Counted from the stretch's first letter, positions 25,750 through 34,781 are shown. The stretch: DNA of 36,545 nucleotides from Muricomes intestini (GCF_004346165.1 NZ_SLZZ01000031.1:1-36545); one strand, 5' to 3'. The notes: a model not told the origin generated them from the sequence alone. Translations and numbers: made by a program.

Positions 25750-25793
25750 AACAACACCTCCTGTTTTCAATTAGTTTCATCTAACTATCTAAA

Positions 25794-25822
25794 ATTATAG
25801 CAGGACTGGCAGAATATGTCAA
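25794..25822 (-). promoter_or_regulatory. Perfect consensus sigma-A promoter of ahpC
   Basis: On the minus strand TTGACA (25822-25817) and TATAAT (25799-25794) are 17 bases apart, 45 bases ahead of the ahpC start. Confidence 0.87.
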
Positions 25823-25831
25823 TATATAATA

Positions 25832-25848
25832 ATAATAATCTTTATTAT
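25832..25848. promoter_or_regulatory. AT-rich palindrome upstream of ahpC promoter (PerR-like candidate)
   Basis: ATAATAATCTTTATTAT has 7-base inverted arms around a 3-base centre, close to but not the same as the PerR box pattern of 7-1-7. It lies nine bases upstream of the -35. PerR control of ahpC is well known in Firmicutes; binding here is inference. Confidence 0.4.
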
Positions 25849-25865
25849 TTATAGCTTATTCTAAA

Positions 25866-25927
25866 CTATGCGGAGGTAAATCAACAGGAGCCTGGCATCT
25901 GTTAATCTCCTCTGTCCACTGGCATAG
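25866..25927. other. Imperfect long inverted repeat downstream of the aldolase operon
   Basis: CTATGC and GCATAG bound a region in which GGAG/CTCC and AACAG/CTGTT can also pair. It could be a folded RNA end or another decayed repeat. Together with the ahpC promoter region, the MITE fragment and the 26029 hairpin it fills the 25750-26055 gap. Confidence 0.3.
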
Positions 25928-25933
25928 TATATT

Positions 25934-25995
25934 ACGATGTAGGGGTCAAAAGGTATTTTGACCCCTGATACCTACGATTGCTCCGCACTTTGCTT
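25934..25995 (+). repeat. MITE-like element fragment
   Basis: The left end of the 19660 element recurs here almost unchanged, including the small hairpin GGGGTCAAAA / TTTTGACCCC and GATTGCTCCGCACTTTG, then stops. The right half is missing. It is followed within about 35 bp by another small palindrome, suggesting repeats inserting beside or into each other. Confidence 0.7.
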
Positions 25996-26028
25996 TTATA
26001 ATTATCAGAATTTTCTGAAAATGGCGAG

Positions 26029-26050
26029 CAAAAGGGACAGTCCCCCTTTA
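26029..26050 (-). terminator. Small REP-like palindrome after the aldolase operon
   Basis: AAAAGGGACAGTCCCCCTTT is a compact inverted repeat starting a few bases after the stop of the aldolase gene. It resembles the A/T-flanked GC hairpins used as terminators and is of the same style as the 8329 and 22727 palindromes, though different in sequence. Confidence 0.5.
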
Positions 26051-26055
26051 CTCCT

Positions 26056-26961
26056 TTACTTCGTTACATCCAGATAATCCATACTTTCTATCTGTTCAAT
26101 AAATTCTTTCTCTTCCTGGGCAGTTAGCTCCCTTAAAGGTTTTCTCATTGCTGCAGATGCAATAATACCTCTATGCTTTAAGGCAGCTTTATACCGTGCC
26201 ATATTATTCGCTCCACTGATATAAGTAATCAATCTATTTACCTTAGCCTGAAGTTTTTGAGCCCTTTCATAATCTCCAGCCCTAAACGCCTTATAAATTT
26301 CCACATAATGTTCTGGAATTACATTAGAGTTTCCTGATATCGTTCCATCACCCCCAGAAGCCAGCATCGCATAAAAAAGATCATCCGGGCCGGCGAGGAC
26401 AGAAAAGTCACCATTATTTACATCCATAAATTGAAGCAGACGAGGCATATCAGGATAGCTATATTTAATGCCAACTATGTTTGGACATTTTTTTGCAATC
26501 TTATCTGCAAGCTTGGGGGTAATATCATTACCTGCTAACTGTGGAATACCATATAGGTAAATGGAAAACTCTTCTCCCACACTGGAAGAAATATCACTAT
26601 AGTATCGGAGTAGTTCCTCGTCATCTAACTTAAAATAATATGGAGTAACGACACCAATACCATCTGCACCTGCATCTTGGGCATGGCGGGCCAGTTCTAT
26701 TGTGTCTTTTGTAGTAAGTGCCCCTACCATTGAAAAAACCTGCACCCGCCCCTGTGATGCATCAAGAACACATTCAAGAATCTTTTTTCTCTCATCTTTT
26801 GTCAGATAGCACATTTCTCCAGTGGAACCATTTGGATATAATCCATCAACACCTTTTTCAATCAAATAGTTGCACAAATTTGTTAAACTTTTATAATCCA
26901 CTTCTCCATTTCCTTTCATAGGACAGGAAATAGGAGTGTTCACACCATACATTTTTTTCAT
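26056..26961 (-). CDS. DapA/NanA-family class I aldolase
   Basis: The 301-residue TIM-barrel enzyme carries the family residues: GSTGE in PNGSTGEM (about 45-49), the proton-relay tyrosine in IYLYGIP (Y137) and the Schiff-base lysine in GIKYSYPD (K166). Members condense or split pyruvate-containing compounds. In this setting, with a sugar-type importer and a 2-hydroxyacid dehydrogenase, a catabolic 2-keto-3-deoxy acid or N-acetylneuraminate-like cleavage is more likely than lysine synthesis. No dap genes are near. The ATG at 26961 has GGGGG eight bases upstream, while the longer frame begins at a TTG inside that site. It is the last gene of the six-gene operon, 41 bases after the LysR gene. 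Confidence 0.9.
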   Translation of the reverse strand: MKKMYGVNTPISCPMKGNGEVDYKSLTNLCNYLIEKGVDGLYPNGSTGEMCYLTKDERKKILECVLDASQGRVQVFSMVGALTTKDTIELARHAQDAGADGIGVVTPYYFKLDDEELLRYYSDISSSVGEEFSIYLYGIPQLAGNDITPKLADKIAKKCPNIVGIKYSYPDMPRLLQFMDVNNGDFSVLAGPDDLFYAMLASGGDGTISGNSNVIPEHYVEIYKAFRAGDYERAQKLQAKVNRLITYISGANNMARYKAALKHRGIIASAAMRKPLRELTAQEEKEFIEQIESMDYLDVTK

Positions 26962-27002
26962 ATTATTGACCCCCAATCTATGTTCTGCAAGTTCTTATAC
27001 CA

Positions 27003-27908
27003 TCATACGATATCAAATCTTTTCCCATATTCCTTCTCCAAAAACTTTGATATTTTTTTCAAGGCTCTCGTCTGGCCTGCCTTTTTTTCCGATACGAAAG
27101 CAGTCGAACTTACAATGTTTTCCTTTAACGGGACTAATTTGCAGCCTTCTAAATCATAATAGTCGATAACATTTTCAAAAGCTAAATATATCATGTTTTG
27201 TTTTGATACAATCTTTAATGTCAGGTCGACATTTCCACTAACAATATATCTGACATTTGGGCGAAATCCTGCTCGAATACATGCAGACTCGGCTATTGTA
27301 CGAAGGTCAGTATCCTTAGGCGGCATAATAAAATGCTCATTCTTTAAACCAATCAGTGATATGATTTCATTATTTGCTAAAACATGGTTTTCCGGTACAA
27401 CTGCCACTAATCTATCGATAATAATTGGATATATATTGTATAAATGTTCATCCAGGAAATCAGTTCTCAAGATTGCAAAATCACACTCACCTCTTCTCAG
27501 AGCCTGAGAAACATAAGAACTTTCTGCCAGCTCATTAATACTAATAACCAAATCTGGATTCTCTCTATTAATTTTAAAAATCACATCCTCAATCGAATAT
27601 GGCAGTATCACAGGTATAGAAAAAATATTAACCGGATAGGTCTGGAATGTGGAAAAACTATCCACTACATTAAGCATTTCATTATATATTCCTAGCATTT
27701 TATGAGCATACTCCAAAAATTGTTTTCCTGCAGGAGTGAGTATTATACTCTTTTTTTTTCTTGAAAAAAGTTCTATTCCCAGCTCATCCTCCAGATTCAT
27801 AATTTGCTTTGAAAATGATGACTGCGATATATTATTCTCCGCTGCCGCCATTGTAAAATTACCTATACTTGCTGCTGAAACAAAATAATTTAGCTGGAAT
27901 ATGTCCAT
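27003..27908 (-). CDS. LysR-family regulator embedded in the transporter operon
   Basis: The 301-residue protein begins MDIFQLNYFVSAASIGNFT and has the LysR winged helix, with NISQSSFSKQIMNLEDELGI as recognition region and LFSRKKKSIILTPAG as wing. The co-inducer domain follows from about residue 90. The start at 27908 has GGGGGAG upstream, and the longer frame has no family-like residues. It is read in the same direction as its neighbours, between the dehydrogenase (99 bases upstream) and the aldolase (41 bases downstream). This is unusual for LysR genes, which are often divergent. It likely controls this operon in response to the imported compound or its product. The gene is clearly AT-rich compared with the sulfur block. 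Confidence 0.92.
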   Translation of the reverse strand: MDIFQLNYFVSAASIGNFTMAAAENNISQSSFSKQIMNLEDELGIELFSRKKKSIILTPAGKQFLEYAHKMLGIYNEMLNVVDSFSTFQTYPVNIFSIPVILPYSIEDVIFKINRENPDLVISINELAESSYVSQALRRGECDFAILRTDFLDEHLYNIYPIIIDRLVAVVPENHVLANNEIISLIGLKNEHFIMPPKDTDLRTIAESACIRAGFRPNVRYIVSGNVDLTLKIVSKQNMIYLAFENVIDYYDLEGCKLVPLKENIVSSTAFVSEKKAGQTRALKKISKFLEKEYGKRFDIV

Positions 27909-28007
27909 CTTAACTCCCCCCATCGTAATAAAATTTCTCATCACCTGTATGAAAAGTAAGTAAAACATTAGGACATGTGATCATTATTTTTTGTTTTCCG
28001 CTAGCGA

Positions 28008-28970
28008 CTATCTATTCAACCAGTTGGCAGGCTCCTTACCTTCCATTACATCAATAATTACCTGTGCATCAAAATATGCCACAGACTCAAACGTTTCATA
28101 TGTATCGGCAGCCTGATGCGGCATGCAAATAAGATTATTCAATGTCAACAATGGGTTATCCTTTTCGACCGGCTCAACAGTAAACACATCCACTGCCGCG
28201 GCAGCAATCCATTTTTCATTAAGTGCGCGGTACAATGCATCTTGATCAATGATAGGGCCACGAGCAACATTGATAAGAATTGCTGTTTCTTTCATCGACT
28301 TTAACTCTTTCTCTCCGATTAGCCTTTTTGTTTCATCATTCTCCGGGATATGAAGAGATATCAAATCACTCTTCCTTAACAAATAGTCCAAACCAACAAA
28401 GGAAACATTCAGCTTTTCTGCGGCTTCTTTATTTTGAAATACGTCATATGCCAATATTCTCTCTACACCAAAGTTTTGAAGTAACTTTGCCACATACTGT
28501 GCAATAGCTCCAAATCCTACAAGACCATATGTTTTTCCTCTAAGTGTGCTACCTGCATAGCGCATCCACCCGCCATTTTTCGTAGTGTTGCAAAGTTCAA
28601 CAAGATTTCTCAAAGATGCTAAGGCAAACATAATCGTCGATTCACCTACAGAATCACAATTCATTCCTTTTGCATTACACACCTTTACCCCATGCTTTTT
28701 TGCTGCATTGAGATCTATACAATCAACACCAACACCAAACCTTGCAATGACTTTCAGTTCAGGATACACATTAAAAAGAGCATTGTTCCATTCTTCACAT
28801 CCGGCAATGACACCACATACATCAGCTCCAAGCGCCTTGATTTCATCAGAAGTCATTACTGTATCACCATGGTACTCAAGTATTTCATATCCATTATTCT
28901 TGAGTAATTTAATTGCCTTTTTACATCTCTCTGAAAAGAGAGGAATTGTCGATAATACCTTTTTAGCCAT
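28008..28970 (-). CDS. D-isomer-specific 2-hydroxyacid dehydrogenase
   Basis: The 320-residue NAD(P)-dependent enzyme interconverts a 2-hydroxyacid and a 2-ketoacid. The nucleotide loop is YGLVGFGAIAQYVAKLL (about 148-164). Catalytic residues of the family are visible as R237 in INVARGPIID, E266 in VDVFTVEP and H285 in MPHQA. It resembles the PGDH-like branch without a C-terminal ACT domain, so serine synthesis is not indicated. The ATG at 28970 has AGGAGG close upstream. It sits 53 bases after the second permease. With the aldolase it would process an imported hydroxyacid or handle glyoxylate or hydroxypyruvate released by cleavage; which one is not readable. Confidence 0.92.
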   Translation of the reverse strand: MAKKVLSTIPLFSERCKKAIKLLKNNGYEILEYHGDTVMTSDEIKALGADVCGVIAGCEEWNNALFNVYPELKVIARFGVGVDCIDLNAAKKHGVKVCNAKGMNCDSVGESTIMFALASLRNLVELCNTTKNGGWMRYAGSTLRGKTYGLVGFGAIAQYVAKLLQNFGVERILAYDVFQNKEAAEKLNVSFVGLDYLLRKSDLISLHIPENDETKRLIGEKELKSMKETAILINVARGPIIDQDALYRALNEKWIAAAAVDVFTVEPVEKDNPLLTLNNLICMPHQAADTYETFESVAYFDAQVIIDVMEGKEPANWLNR

Positions 28971-29023
28971 GAGACCTCCTAATTTCCTTTAAATGTATGG
29001 AACCGCACCTTTTCCGGATGCGC

Positions 29024-29863
29024 TTACCCTTTTACCGCTCCAGCTGTAAGACCTGTAATAATATGTCTTTGCAAGAAGAAAGAAATAAGAATAATAGGTA
29101 ATGTAATAACAACAGATGCCGCCATAATGCCGCCCCAATCTACATTAGAATACGAAATAAACTGATAAATTGCGATTGGCAGTGTTGTCGTTTTACTTGA
29201 ACACAGAATCAAAGCAAACATAAAGTTGTTCCAGGAAAAAATGAAAGTTAATATCCCTGATGTTAAAACTCCTGGTGTAGATAAAGGAATCATAATTTTC
29301 ATAAATGTACCAAAGTTTGATGCCCCATCAATCTTTGCCGCCTCTTCCAGTTCTTTTGGAATGGATTCAAAATATGGCATCATAATCCAGATAATCATAG
29401 GCAGCGAAACAATTAAATGGCAAACAATCAATGATGTATAAGTTCCTGTTAACTTCAACTTCGTAAAAATCAGATACCAGGGAACTAAAAAAGAAATTGC
29501 AGGCACAATACGAATCATCAATATTATTCCTGAGAACAAATGCATCCTTGCTCTTCCTATCGCATATGCTGCCGGCAATCCTAAAAACAAAGCAATCACA
29601 GTTGCCGCAAAGCTGATTAAAAAGCTGTTGAAGATTGGCTTCAGGAAACTATAGTCAATAAAAACACTAATATAGTTTTTTAATGTAGGAATAAAATCAA
29701 ACATTTTATCAACGTTGAGTATATCAGCGTTTTTCTTAAATGAGGCCAAGAGCATCCAGACAAATGGGAATAATACAACTACAAGTATAAAAATAATAAT
29801 GATGAAAAACGATATTTTTCGAATCATTTTAGATTTTTTTGAGCCAACAATGCGATCTCCCAT
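29024..29863 (-). CDS. CUT1-type ABC transporter permease (MalG-like)
   Basis: The 279-residue membrane protein has about six hydrophobic helices. The EAA loop is visible as PKELEEAAKIDGASNFGTFMKIMIP (split: ELEEAAKIDGAS then FGTFMKIMIPL), the typical coupling site for a MalK-type ATPase. The C-terminus GLTAGAVKG is the common ending of MalG-like permeases. Its ATG at 29863 shares one base with the stop codon of the other permease (TAATG), and its GGAGG lies inside that gene, so the two are translationally coupled. No ATPase gene is present in the operon; a shared MsmK-like ATPase elsewhere is the usual solution in Firmicutes. Confidence 0.93.
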   Translation of the reverse strand: MGDRIVGSKKSKMIRKISFFIIIIFILVVVLFPFVWMLLASFKKNADILNVDKMFDFIPTLKNYISVFIDYSFLKPIFNSFLISFAATVIALFLGLPAAYAIGRARMHLFSGIILMIRIVPAISFLVPWYLIFTKLKLTGTYTSLIVCHLIVSLPMIIWIMMPYFESIPKELEEAAKIDGASNFGTFMKIMIPLSTPGVLTSGILTFIFSWNNFMFALILCSSKTTTLPIAIYQFISYSNVDWGGIMAASVVITLPIILISFFLQRHIITGLTAGAVKG

Positions 29864-30750
29864 TAAAAATCTACCTCCACTCTACTCTTGAGTTTAATTG
29901 TCAATGCTGCGATACCCAGTACTATGACAAAGAAAATAATTAATGTTGCACCTGACTGCCCAAATTGCATAAATTCAAAGGCCTGCCGGAACGAGAGAAT
30001 GTTCATCGTCTCTGTTGAATATCCTGGTCCTCCTTGTGTCATGGAATAAATAATATCAAATGTCTTTAATACATCAATTAATCTTAATAGAATCGCAGTA
30101 AAAATGGTTGGGCGAAGCAGTGGCAGCGTAATTTTCCTTGTTGTTTGCCATCTTGTAGCACCGTCAATCATAGCTGACTCATAACAGTCCATCGGGATGG
30201 AAGTTAATCCAGCCAGCACAATCAGCATAACAAATGGTGTCCATTGCCAAATATCTACTCCTATTAACGAGTATATTGCAATAGCAGAATCACCAAGCCA
30301 GTCAATCTTAGGACCTCCCATTCCTCTAATAACGGAGTTCAAAATTCCAATATTAGGTTCGTATATTAATTTCCAGACCATTCCTATTGCAACCGGTGTC
30401 GCTACCATGGGCAGCAAGAAAGCTGTTTTAACGATATTTTTTCCCCAGAATGAACGATTCAAGAATAGAGCTATTGCAACACCTAAAATCACTTCAATAA
30501 TCAATGCTATTGCCGCAAAAAGGAAAGTTCTAAATACTGCAAGTGGAAATCTGGTATCTCCAAATAACGAAGCATAATTTTCCAATCCAATAAACTCCCA
30601 GGGAATATTTGCTGACATCCTCCAGGAATGAAAGCTTAACACGAAAGTGTAAATAATTGGGAACAATACCATGCCTAACACAAAGATTATGGTCGGTACG
30701 GTAAATACATAATATAGTCGCTTATCAAGCCATTTTCCAATTTTCCGCAT
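29863..30750 (-). CDS. CUT1-type ABC transporter permease (MalF-like)
   Basis: The 295-residue permease has an N-terminal cytoplasmic stretch and about six helices. It carries the EAA-type loop YESAMIDGATRWQTTRKITLP, and a familiar late segment MTQGGPGYSTETM that is common in UgpA/MalF-like proteins. The ATG at 30750 has GGGAGG upstream, 49 bases after the binding-protein gene. It pairs with the overlapping MalG-like permease to form a heterodimer. The substrate is probably a sugar, sugar acid or oligosaccharide; the downstream enzymes favour an acid. Confidence 0.93.
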   Translation of the reverse strand: MRKIGKWLDKRLYYVFTVPTIIFVLGMVLFPIIYTFVLSFHSWRMSANIPWEFIGLENYASLFGDTRFPLAVFRTFLFAAIALIIEVILGVAIALFLNRSFWGKNIVKTAFLLPMVATPVAIGMVWKLIYEPNIGILNSVIRGMGGPKIDWLGDSAIAIYSLIGVDIWQWTPFVMLIVLAGLTSIPMDCYESAMIDGATRWQTTRKITLPLLRPTIFTAILLRLIDVLKTFDIIYSMTQGGPGYSTETMNILSFRQAFEFMQFGQSGATLIIFFVIVLGIAALTIKLKSRVEVDF

Positions 30751-30799
30751 AGTTTTCCTCCCTTATTTAAATGCTAAGCAACTTATTCTACATGTATAG

Positions 30800-32173
30800 T
30801 TATGGAGTCTTTTCTGAATCTAGCAGTTTCTGTAAATCTGCATTTTTCTTATCTAAAAGTTTCTGAAGTTCATCATCATCTACACCTTCAATTGCCTTTG
30901 TCACTGCTTCACCGATTAAATCACGTGCACTGCTTACATTAATCATATAAGGTCTTTCTGAGCCGTAAGACTTTGGCCCTGCTTCCGCTGCCAGCTTCTG
31001 CACTTCTTCCGGCCAGGGGCTATAGTCGCCCTCCCAAACTGAAAGCCTGGCACCAGAATTGCCATTTTTCTGTGCATCATTCTGCATTTCTTTACTTGTA
31101 GCCCATTTAATAAATTCCCATGCAGCCTCTTTATTTTGCGACCCATAACTTATACCATATGCCCAAGCAGTAATATAATAGTTTCCATAATCGCCATTTG
31201 GCCCCACAGGAACATCAAAGAATCCAATTTCATCAAGGTTAATTGCCGAATCATCTTCATTCCATGAACCCAAGTTTGTATTTGCATCTAGTCTCATTGC
31301 AGCTTTACCCTGTGTGAAGAGATTCCAGGTCTCAGTCCATGTCATATTAAGAACACCATCAGGACCATAGTCCCTTAACAATTTTCCATAAAATTGGAAT
31401 GCTTCAAGTGCTTCAGGTGTATTAATGGCAGCATTTCCATCCTTGTCGAAGAAATCAGCTCCAAATGCTCTTAAAAAGCAAGAAAACTGTGTGACAGACG
31501 GATTCCCCATACCTCTGCAGGCAAATCCGCAAATATCATTAACCGGATCATCAAGTTTCCCAGCTGCTTCATATAATTCTTCCATCGTCGTAGGTAATTC
31601 GGTAATACCTGCTTCTTTGAACATCGTCTTATTGTAATAAATAACACCTGACTCAGTCATTGCCGGTAAGCAAACAGCATCTCCATCTTTATTGGTACAA
31701 ACGTCACGGCAAGCTTCCATAAAATCATTATAATCAACCTCTGAATCTCTCTCAATATAAGGCTGCAGATTTTCTAACCATCCGTTTTGAGAATATAATA
31801 ATGTTTCATCAAGTGGGCGAATCATCATTACATCAACATCTGTTCCCCCGGCAGCCATACTAACAGCAATCTTATTAGATGCCTGCTCATTGCTGTATTG
31901 TTGGAATTCAATCTTAATTCCCAGCTCTTCTTCAAGTTCATCTGCATGATCAAGGACAGTTTGAGCAACTACATTATCAATACCAATTACTTTTAAGGTA
32001 CAGTCAAATTTCTTCGATTCAGAGTCACCAGTATTAGTTTTGTCCGTTGATGTACTGTTATCTGCCGATGCATCACCACTTTCGCCCTTCCGGCCACAGC
32101 CAGAAAAAGATGCTGCAATCATAGATGCTGCTAAAAGTACCCCCATAATCTTTTTCAAATTCCTAGATTTCAT
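30800..32173 (-). CDS. Extracellular solute-binding lipoprotein, family 1 (sugar type)
   Basis: The 457-residue product starts MKSRNLKKIMGVLLAA and has a lipobox ending SFSGC, so it is a membrane-anchored lipoprotein, followed by an acidic and serine/threonine-rich linker. The mature domain has features of family 1 binding proteins: GTDVDVMMIRP, the GVIYYNKTMFKEAGI region, LFTQGKAAMRLD and AWEFIKWATSKEMQ. The start is the ATG at 32173, eight bases from GGAG; an in-frame GTG lies three codons earlier but overlaps that site. It is the first gene of the six-gene operon. The leader holds a perfect 16-bp palindrome that may be the operator. Confidence 0.93.
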   Translation of the reverse strand: MKSRNLKKIMGVLLAASMIAASFSGCGRKGESGDASADNSTSTDKTNTGDSESKKFDCTLKVIGIDNVVAQTVLDHADELEEELGIKIEFQQYSNEQASNKIAVSMAAGGTDVDVMMIRPLDETLLYSQNGWLENLQPYIERDSEVDYNDFMEACRDVCTNKDGDAVCLPAMTESGVIYYNKTMFKEAGITELPTTMEELYEAAGKLDDPVNDICGFACRGMGNPSVTQFSCFLRAFGADFFDKDGNAAINTPEALEAFQFYGKLLRDYGPDGVLNMTWTETWNLFTQGKAAMRLDANTNLGSWNEDDSAINLDEIGFFDVPVGPNGDYGNYYITAWAYGISYGSQNKEAAWEFIKWATSKEMQNDAQKNGNSGARLSVWEGDYSPWPEEVQKLAAEAGPKSYGSERPYMINVSSARDLIGEAVTKAIEGVDDDELQKLLDKKNADLQKLLDSEKTP

Positions 32174-32366
32174 ACATTTCACTCCTTTCTCCTGACCCAG
32201 TCTTCAGGAGCAACAAATCAATACAGCACTATAAGTTTGCTAAATAGATAATCTTATCTTACAGTATATGCATTTTCATTGGTCATCTTAACTATATTCC
32301 CCCGGTAATATCTTGTTCTATAGTGCAACCATACCATATCTTCTTTTCGTTTTACAATTCAAATGC

Positions 32367-32382
32367 GGAATCAATTGATTCC
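32367..32382. promoter_or_regulatory. Perfect 16-bp palindrome ahead of the transporter operon
   Basis: GGAATCAATTGATTCC is a perfect palindrome about 195 bases upstream of the binding-protein start. It could be the binding site of the operon's LysR protein or of a global regulator. A possible TTAAGA-N17-TATACT promoter lies downstream of it on the minus strand. The other part of the 32174-32544 gap is the terminator at 32470. Confidence 0.5.
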
Positions 32383-32469
32383 CAGATGGAATTATACTGT
32401 ATTGACATAAGATGGAGTTTTTTTACATTTACTATAGCAGTTCCAAAATATAACATGTTTAAAGGCAGT

Positions 32470-32507
32470 AAAAAATGACTAGCACATTTTTGCACTAATC
32501 ATTTTTT
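32470..32507 (-). terminator. Rho-independent terminator of the hydrolase-MFS operon
   Basis: On the minus strand AAAAAATGATTAGTGCA pairs with TGTGCTAGTCATTTTTT with two G-U or mismatched steps and a short A-rich loop. The A and T tracts form the outer stem, as in a bidirectional terminator. It lies about 40 bases after the stop of the esterase gene. Confidence 0.78.
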
Positions 32508-32544
32508 ATACACTATTTAGTCCATGCACATCTAGTGTGCTGTC

Positions 32545-33486
32545 TCATTGACCTTCAGCAAAGGCTTCTTTCAACACGCGTACATATTCATCAATTACTT
32601 TCTTTGTAGAGGGGAGGCCATACTGCTCAAAGCCATGGAAAACACCGTGATACAAGTGAAATTCCACATCCACTGCCGCTTGGCAGAGACGCATAACAAA
32701 ATCCAGATTCTCATCGCGAAAAACATCTAATTCTCCGACAGCTATATATGTCTTAGGGAGTCCTCTTAAATCTTCTGCAAGTGCCGGTGAGGCATAATAG
32801 GGAACTTTATCCCGCTCCAAGTTTCCCAGATACTGATTCCAGGCAAAAGCGTTTGCTTCACGATTCCAGGAAAAAGGGATGGCATCCTCCGTAAACTCCT
32901 CATTTGCAGGAGCATTATTTTTGTAATTCAGCATTGGGCAAAGAGGCATCTGGAAAAAGATATTAGGTCCTCCTTTATCTCTTGCCATTAATGCCGTTGA
33001 AATAGCAAGGTTTCCACCGGCACTGGCTCCGCCAATTGCAATCTGGTTTTCATCAAAACCCAGGCGCTTTGCATTATTTGCTAACCAGACAAGACCGGCA
33101 TAACAATCTTCAAGAGGAATGGGGTAGGGGTGTTCAGGTGCCAGGCGATATTCTACCGAAGCAATAATTAAGCCGGCCTCTGTTGCAAACCTTTCAAACA
33201 TGCCATCATCCATTTCGGGAGTCCCTATACTCATACCCCCGCCATGAGTCCAATATAACAGTCCCGGATTTTTGTCTAGGTTTTCTTTTGATCTGTAAAA
33301 GTGCATTCGTAATCTTGTGTCCCCATTATTAAAAGTTTCATCCCAGAAATCAACCAAGGGCGGATTTGACAGGCCACTGGGCAGGGGAACCTGCCTTATT
33401 AGTTCGACTGGTACAGACGTATCCATTTTGGGTAAGGTATCAACAATTCTTCTAAATTCAGGTAAAAACCTTTTTTTATCTAACAT
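32545..33486 (-). CDS. HSL-family alpha/beta-hydrolase esterase
   Basis: The 313-residue enzyme has the hormone-sensitive-lipase signature. The oxyanion-hole motif is HGGG (81-84), the nucleophile serine sits in GGASAGG (S155), and probable acid and base residues are D254 in GELDVFRDE and H284 in VFHGFE. It would cleave carboxylic esters of small acyl groups in the cytosol; no signal peptide is present. The ATG at 33486 has AAGGAG about nine bases upstream. It is the last of three co-directional genes, 29 bases after the MFS transporter. Together they suggest import of an ester-bearing compound followed by hydrolysis. Confidence 0.93.
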   Translation of the reverse strand: MLDKKRFLPEFRRIVDTLPKMDTSVPVELIRQVPLPSGLSNPPLVDFWDETFNNGDTRLRMHFYRSKENLDKNPGLLYWTHGGGMSIGTPEMDDGMFERFATEAGLIIASVEYRLAPEHPYPIPLEDCYAGLVWLANNAKRLGFDENQIAIGGASAGGNLAISTALMARDKGGPNIFFQMPLCPMLNYKNNAPANEEFTEDAIPFSWNREANAFAWNQYLGNLERDKVPYYASPALAEDLRGLPKTYIAVGELDVFRDENLDFVMRLCQAAVDVEFHLYHGVFHGFEQYGLPSTKKVIDEYVRVLKEAFAEGQ

Positions 33487-33515
33487 AGCTAACGCTCCTT
33501 CCTATATGTTTACGG

Positions 33516-34781
33516 TTATTCATTCACGACATCTTTTTCTTGCTCTTTAGTGGCAGTTTCTTTTAATGTCTCTTTCATAAATACTGAGGCCAATAAGCAA
33601 AGCCCCGCAAAAGCCATAGCAAAAACTAAAGCCATTGTTAGTCCATATTTGTTTGCGACTACACCTGCCACAGCCGGGCCAATCGTCCCTCCGATAATTT
33701 CCCCGGCGCATAAACAAATGGAATATGCCGTCGTAATTAACATTGGACTAACAGATTCGCCTACGATTACATAAGTATTAAGTGACATAGCACAGCCCCC
33801 TACCAGAAAACTAAGACAATAAAGAATTAGAGGTAATGAAGAATTCATATTTGACTTGAATACAATTAATACTAATGGTGAAAGCAGGAGGCCTATACTG
33901 CAAATCATATAGGAAGGTTTTCGTCCAAAACGATCTGATATTGCCGGAAGGACAATATTTGAGAGCATTCCCATAATGCCGCTGGCAGCGATCATGAGCG
34001 ATAAGCGGCCTGTTGAAGCGTTGGTTTCATTTGCCAGGAAGGCAGCTGCATAAGTACTCAGGCAGAGTGTAAATCCAATTGAACCAACAGCACCAATTAT
34101 GCCCAGAATAAAATTTCGAGTTTTAAAAAGTTCTCCTATATCTTTTGCTGATATTTTATTATTTTCTTCATGTTTTTGTTCAATAGGGTTCTCTAACTTG
34201 TTTGTTTTTAAAATAAGCCCTAATAAAAGAGCTATAACACTTCCAATAATGCCAATTACAATAAGCGGTGACCTCCATGCAGATGGGCCTGTTTGGGCCA
34301 CACCTGGTATAATTGCAGCAGGAATACTCTGTCCAATTAACCCGGTCCCGGCAATTAACAATCCTTGGTTTAGTCCGATGTGATTAGGTGACGACACCTT
34401 TCTTGCGGTGGTTTGTAATAATGGGAGCAACGGTCCCTGGAAAATTCCGATGAGAGCTCTTAATATGAGGACTGTTTGAATATTTGGAGCATAGCCTACC
34501 AAAATACTTAAGACAGCGGATAAGAATAAGCAGCCCACCATGAATAATTTTTGTTTGTGCAGATAATCAGCCAGAGAGCCTAATACCAGGGATGAAACAG
34601 CCCAGGCGATTGCATGAACGGACATAATCAGTCCCATCTCTACCGGAGTTATAGCTATGTCGCCAATATAAGCAAAGGTATTGGTAATGCCAAAACGCAT
34701 CGCCATAACAGCACCAGTGCTAAAGAATAAGATTAAAATAATGAGTTTCTCATGCTTTACAGGGGATTCCTTTTTAGACAT
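33516..34781 (-). CDS. MFS transporter
   Basis: The 421-residue protein has the twelve hydrophobic helices of the major facilitator superfamily. Motif A-like loops are GSLADYLHKQKLFM after the second helix and PAISDRFGRKPSYM in the second half. The linker between halves is charged (KTNKLENPIEQKHEENNK). Overall it resembles metabolite or aromatic-acid proton symporters more than classic drug pumps, but direction and substrate cannot be fixed. The ATG at 34781 has AAGGAGG upstream. It lies 20 bases after one hydrolase gene and 29 bases before the other, so all three are surely one operon. Confidence 0.92.
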   Translation of the reverse strand: MSKKESPVKHEKLIILILFFSTGAVMAMRFGITNTFAYIGDIAITPVEMGLIMSVHAIAWAVSSLVLGSLADYLHKQKLFMVGCLFLSAVLSILVGYAPNIQTVLILRALIGIFQGPLLPLLQTTARKVSSPNHIGLNQGLLIAGTGLIGQSIPAAIIPGVAQTGPSAWRSPLIVIGIIGSVIALLLGLILKTNKLENPIEQKHEENNKISAKDIGELFKTRNFILGIIGAVGSIGFTLCLSTYAAAFLANETNASTGRLSLMIAASGIMGMLSNIVLPAISDRFGRKPSYMICSIGLLLSPLVLIVFKSNMNSSLPLILYCLSFLVGGCAMSLNTYVIVGESVSPMLITTAYSICLCAGEIIGGTIGPAVAGVVANKYGLTMALVFAMAFAGLCLLASVFMKETLKETATKEQEKDVVNE

